Part shown: in pieces, positions 6,711-8,391 of the stretch
Position numbering within the stretch: the stretch's first letter is position 1
How the letters are laid out: each line of letters opens with the position of its first letter
Source: an uncultured Actinoplanes sp.
GTDB lineage: Bacteria; Actinomycetota; Actinomycetes; Mycobacteriales; Micromonosporaceae
Direction: 5' to 3'
NCBI GenBank assembly: GCA_934667465.1
Contig: CAKUMG010000207.1
Span: 1-8,391, forward strand
DNA: 8,391 nt
Notes under the pieces: model-generated
What the model was told of the DNA's origin: nothing
The model's input: the letters and a program-made list of their open reading frames with translations, nothing else
The model's database searches: none
Translations under genes and position numbers: made by a program

Positions 6711-6716
6711 ACGGTA
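6711..6716 (-). promoter_or_regulatory. Candidate -10 box for leaderless small membrane protein gene
   Basis: On the minus strand TACCGT (TANNNT) ends 6 bases before ATG 6704, so the transcript would begin at about the start codon. No -35 match is evident, so support rests on the spacing and on the absence of a ribosome site. Confidence 0.35.
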
Positions 6717-6772
6717 TCGATCTTCGTCCGCCGCCTGCTCACCGATCCGTGCCACCTGCCGCCGGCGGGGAG

Positions 6773-6800
6773 AAGGGGCCGGCGTGCTCGCCGGCCCCTT
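6773..6800. terminator. Perfect 12-bp terminator hairpin
   Basis: Arms 6773-6784 (AAGGGGCCGGCG) and 6789-6800 (CGCCGGCCCCTT) are perfectly complementary around a TGCT loop. It lies 17 bases beyond the stop of the permease-like gene on the minus strand, where the hairpin is followed by CTCC (6772 downward). On the + strand it ends in TTT. It should end the permease transcript and insulate the small membrane protein gene. Confidence 0.85.
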
Positions 6801-6817
6801 TCGATGCGCGTACGGGA

Positions 6818-8152
6818 TCAGGGCTTCCCGGCGTCGCGGGTGAGCAGCCCCTCGGTGTCCGAGCAGCTCGTGGCGGCCTGGTGCAGCGCCGTGACGCGGG
6901 CCCGCGCCTCCTCGGCCGGCACCTCGTTCAGGCCCTTCCAGAGCGTCACGGCGTCGGCCACGTACGACGTGTCGGACGAGAAGATGTCGCCGGACTCCAC
7001 GGCCGTGGGTTCGGTGCCGAGCATCCAGGACGCGGCGGCGAGCCCCTGGGCCAGGTCGGCATAGTTGTCGCAGCCGGGCGGGCCGGCGAACGCGGCGGCC
7101 ACCATGTCGACCGTACGCGTCCGCAGGTGCCCGTCGTCGCCGAGCTCGATGCGCACGAGCGCGGTGTCCGGCTTCCACTCCGGGAGGCGCTCCGGGAGAA
7201 CGGTCGTGGTGTCCTCGTGCACCCGCTGCGGCAGGCCCGGCAGCGTCGCCAGCACCGTGAGGGCCTCCCGTGCCCGGGGTGCTGCCTCGGACAGCAGCCC
7301 GGAGTGGACCCGGCTCAGGCAGAGCCGCGGCTCGCCGGGGGCGCACACCAGCTCGCGGGCCACCGGGTCCATCGCGTTGTAGACGACCCGCTTGTCGTGC
7401 GGCATCACGGCGATCGCCAGGGCCGCGGCCAGGGCCACCGGCAGCAGCGCGGCCAGCCGCAGCTTGCGGGTGCCGGCGACCAGCAGGAGCACGGCGGCGA
7501 CGGCCAGGCCCGCGAGCCAGAGGGCCTGCGCGGCGCTGGCCCGGTGCGGCACGGTGGCGTACGCGTCCGGCATGTTCATCTCCGCCATGGGCGAGAACAC
7601 CAGCGCCAGCCAGCCGCGGGGCTTGGTCAGCATGGGCAGGAGCAGCAGCAGCGCCAGGCCCGCCACGGCGAGGATCGGTGCGGTCACGGGTGACGGCAGC
7701 AGCCGGCCGGCCGCCATCCCGAGCCACACCGCGGCGACCAGGGCGAACGCGCCGACGGCGGTGACGACGACGGCCGCCACCGGGAAGTAGCGGGCCGTCC
7801 CGATGATCCACGCGGCGCCGGCCAGGCCCATCGCCAGGTAGCCGCCGACCACGGCGATCCCCATCGCGCCGAGCGTCGGCATCACCCGCTGCGCGCGGGG
7901 CCGCGGCGTGCTGTCGAACAGCTCCCCGACCGGGTTGCGCTGCTCGCGGCGGGCCTGCCAGGCGCCGGCGGCCAGCGCCAGGGGCCAGAGGATCACCAGG
8001 TACAGCCGCTGGGTCATGGCCAGCTGCATCCAGCCGGTCTCGAAGTAGATGCCCTCGGCGAAATAGAGCAGCAGGGCGCCGATCACCAGCAGGACCAGGG
8101 CGGTTCCGATCGCCGCCGAGCGGCGCAGCTCAAGGCCGAGGATGCGTCTCAT
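6818..8152 (-). CDS. Seven-helix permease-like membrane protein with extracytoplasmic cysteine domain
   Basis: 444 residues from ATG 8152. Helices are predicted at about 12-31, 49-66, 95-118, 123-148, 156-174, 208-227 and 231-250, which puts the N-terminus inside and the last 190 residues outside. The start MRRILGLELRRSAAI and the early WPLALAAGAWQARRE segment look like actinobacterial ABC-2-type permease subunits. The outer domain has Cys270 and Cys278 (VCAPGEPRLC), then Cys361 and Cys430, which could form two disulphides. Similar Cys-containing domains follow helices in other uncharacterised actinobacterial ABC-2-like proteins. No ATPase gene is in view; one could lie beyond the window. ATG 8152 is preferred because an ECF-like promoter (8165-8189) would start transcription only about 6 bases before it. 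The in-frame ATG 8206 (MSQSGENR) is the alternative and would add 18 residues. Transport function is inferred from topology. Confidence 0.82.
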   Translation of the reverse strand: MRRILGLELRRSAAIGTALVLLVIGALLLYFAEGIYFETGWMQLAMTQRLYLVILWPLALAAGAWQARREQRNPVGELFDSTPRPRAQRVMPTLGAMGIAVVGGYLAMGLAGAAWIIGTARYFPVAAVVVTAVGAFALVAAVWLGMAAGRLLPSPVTAPILAVAGLALLLLLPMLTKPRGWLALVFSPMAEMNMPDAYATVPHRASAAQALWLAGLAVAAVLLLVAGTRKLRLAALLPVALAAALAIAVMPHDKRVVYNAMDPVARELVCAPGEPRLCLSRVHSGLLSEAAPRAREALTVLATLPGLPQRVHEDTTTVLPERLPEWKPDTALVRIELGDDGHLRTRTVDMVAAAFAGPPGCDNYADLAQGLAAASWMLGTEPTAVESGDIFSSDTSYVADAVTLWKGLNEVPAEEARARVTALHQAATSCSDTEGLLTRDAGKP

Positions 8153-8164
8153 CACACCCGGCAA

Positions 8165-8189
8165 GACGATGCCGTACGCGATCCGGTTC
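8165..8189 (-). promoter_or_regulatory. Candidate ECF-type promoter of the permease-like gene
   Basis: On the minus strand GAACC (8189-8185) is followed after exactly 16 bases by CGTC (8168-8165), a close match to the GAAC...CGTC form of ECF promoters. The expected start near 8158 leaves about 6 bases before ATG 8152, so the transcript would be nearly leaderless, which fits the poor ribosome site there. Which sigma factor would use it is unknown; the one encoded in this window is a possibility only. Confidence 0.4.
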
Positions 8190-8222
8190 TCACCACTCTG
8201 TGACATATGCCACTCATGGCGC

Positions 8223-8391
8223 TCATGCGCCGAAGCGCGGCCCGCGCGCCAGCCGGACCGGCCCGACCGCGGTCGCCACGTCGACATCAGCGCCCCGCTG
8301 CCGGACCACGACGGTTCCCTCCCGCGCCAGCGCGCCGGCGACCTCGCGCGCGGAGTCCATCAGCTCCCGCCATGATTCCCCGCCCGTGACC
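8223..8391 (-). CDS. C-terminal end of an unrecognised protein (5' end outside window)
   Basis: A minus-strand frame is open from the window edge to TGA 8225-8223, giving 55 residues. It includes SWRELMDSAREVAGALAREG followed by TVVVRQRGADVDVATAVGPVRLA and ends GPRFGA. Nearly every third position is G or C, and the mix of acidic, basic and hydrophobic residues is protein-like, so I read it as genuine. An internal ATG at 8360 has GGGAG three bases before it and could alternatively start a 45-residue protein. The short helix-then-strand pattern recalls small antitoxin-like proteins, but the resemblance is too weak to name. It lies 70 bases upstream of the permease-like gene on the same strand. 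Confidence 0.55.
   Translation of the reverse strand, partial: VTGGESWRELMDSAREVAGALAREGTVVVRQRGADVDVATAVGPVRLARGPRFGA

Noticed and set aside
6705..7811. Upstream extension of the small membrane protein frame to 497 codons
   Set aside because: The extension crosses the terminator hairpin and reads as Arg/Gly/Ala-rich sequence in a shifted frame of the permease-like gene. The ATG at 6704 begins the only protein-like part.

Overview
The window is very GC-rich, with near-saturated G/C at third codon positions, TANNNT-type -10 boxes placed for leaderless translation, and SigE-family and GH43 genes. This points to a filamentous actinomycete; Micromonosporaceae (Actinoplanes-like) is my best guess from the style of the SigE-family gene pair and the membrane proteins, not a proven assignment. 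I see no tRNA, rRNA, CRISPR array, insertion sequence or phage gene.

Layout. (1) 2-967 (+): C-terminal part of a secreted protein built of Ig-like repeats, closed by a long hairpin (977-1010) that also faces the convergent genes. (2) 1018-2654 (-): a two-gene unit in which a SigE-family sigma factor overlaps by ATGA a single-pass membrane protein whose outer part has seven HAF/propeller-like repeats. I read these as a sigma factor and its sensor/anti-sigma partner. (3) 2724-4196 (-): a secreted GH43 glycosidase with a C-terminal jelly-roll (CBM66/LamG-like) domain, about 70 bases upstream of the sigma gene and on the same strand. (4) 4197-4424: a divergent regulatory region. (5) 4425-6116 (+): a four-helix membrane protein with a proline-rich tail, then a ten-helix EamA-type transporter. 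(6) 6117-6317: no confident gene, but a short minus-strand stretch (6149-6277) looks coding. (7) 6318-6704 (-): a small one-helix membrane protein with a CxxxxxxC pair. (8) 6818-8152 (-): a seven-helix permease-like protein with an extracytoplasmic cysteine-containing domain, ended by a perfect terminator hairpin at 6773-6800. (9) 8223-8391 (-): the end of another gene that enters from beyond the window.

How the parts may work together. The most coherent system is the sigma factor plus propeller sensor, with an ECF-like promoter motif (AAC-N18-CGTTT) before the sigma gene that would fit autoregulation. A related motif (GAACC-N16-CGTC) sits just before the permease-like gene. The GH43 enzyme lies upstream on the same strand, so read-through could link polysaccharide degradation to the sensor; this link is inference. 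The remaining genes look like ordinary accessory chromosomal genes.
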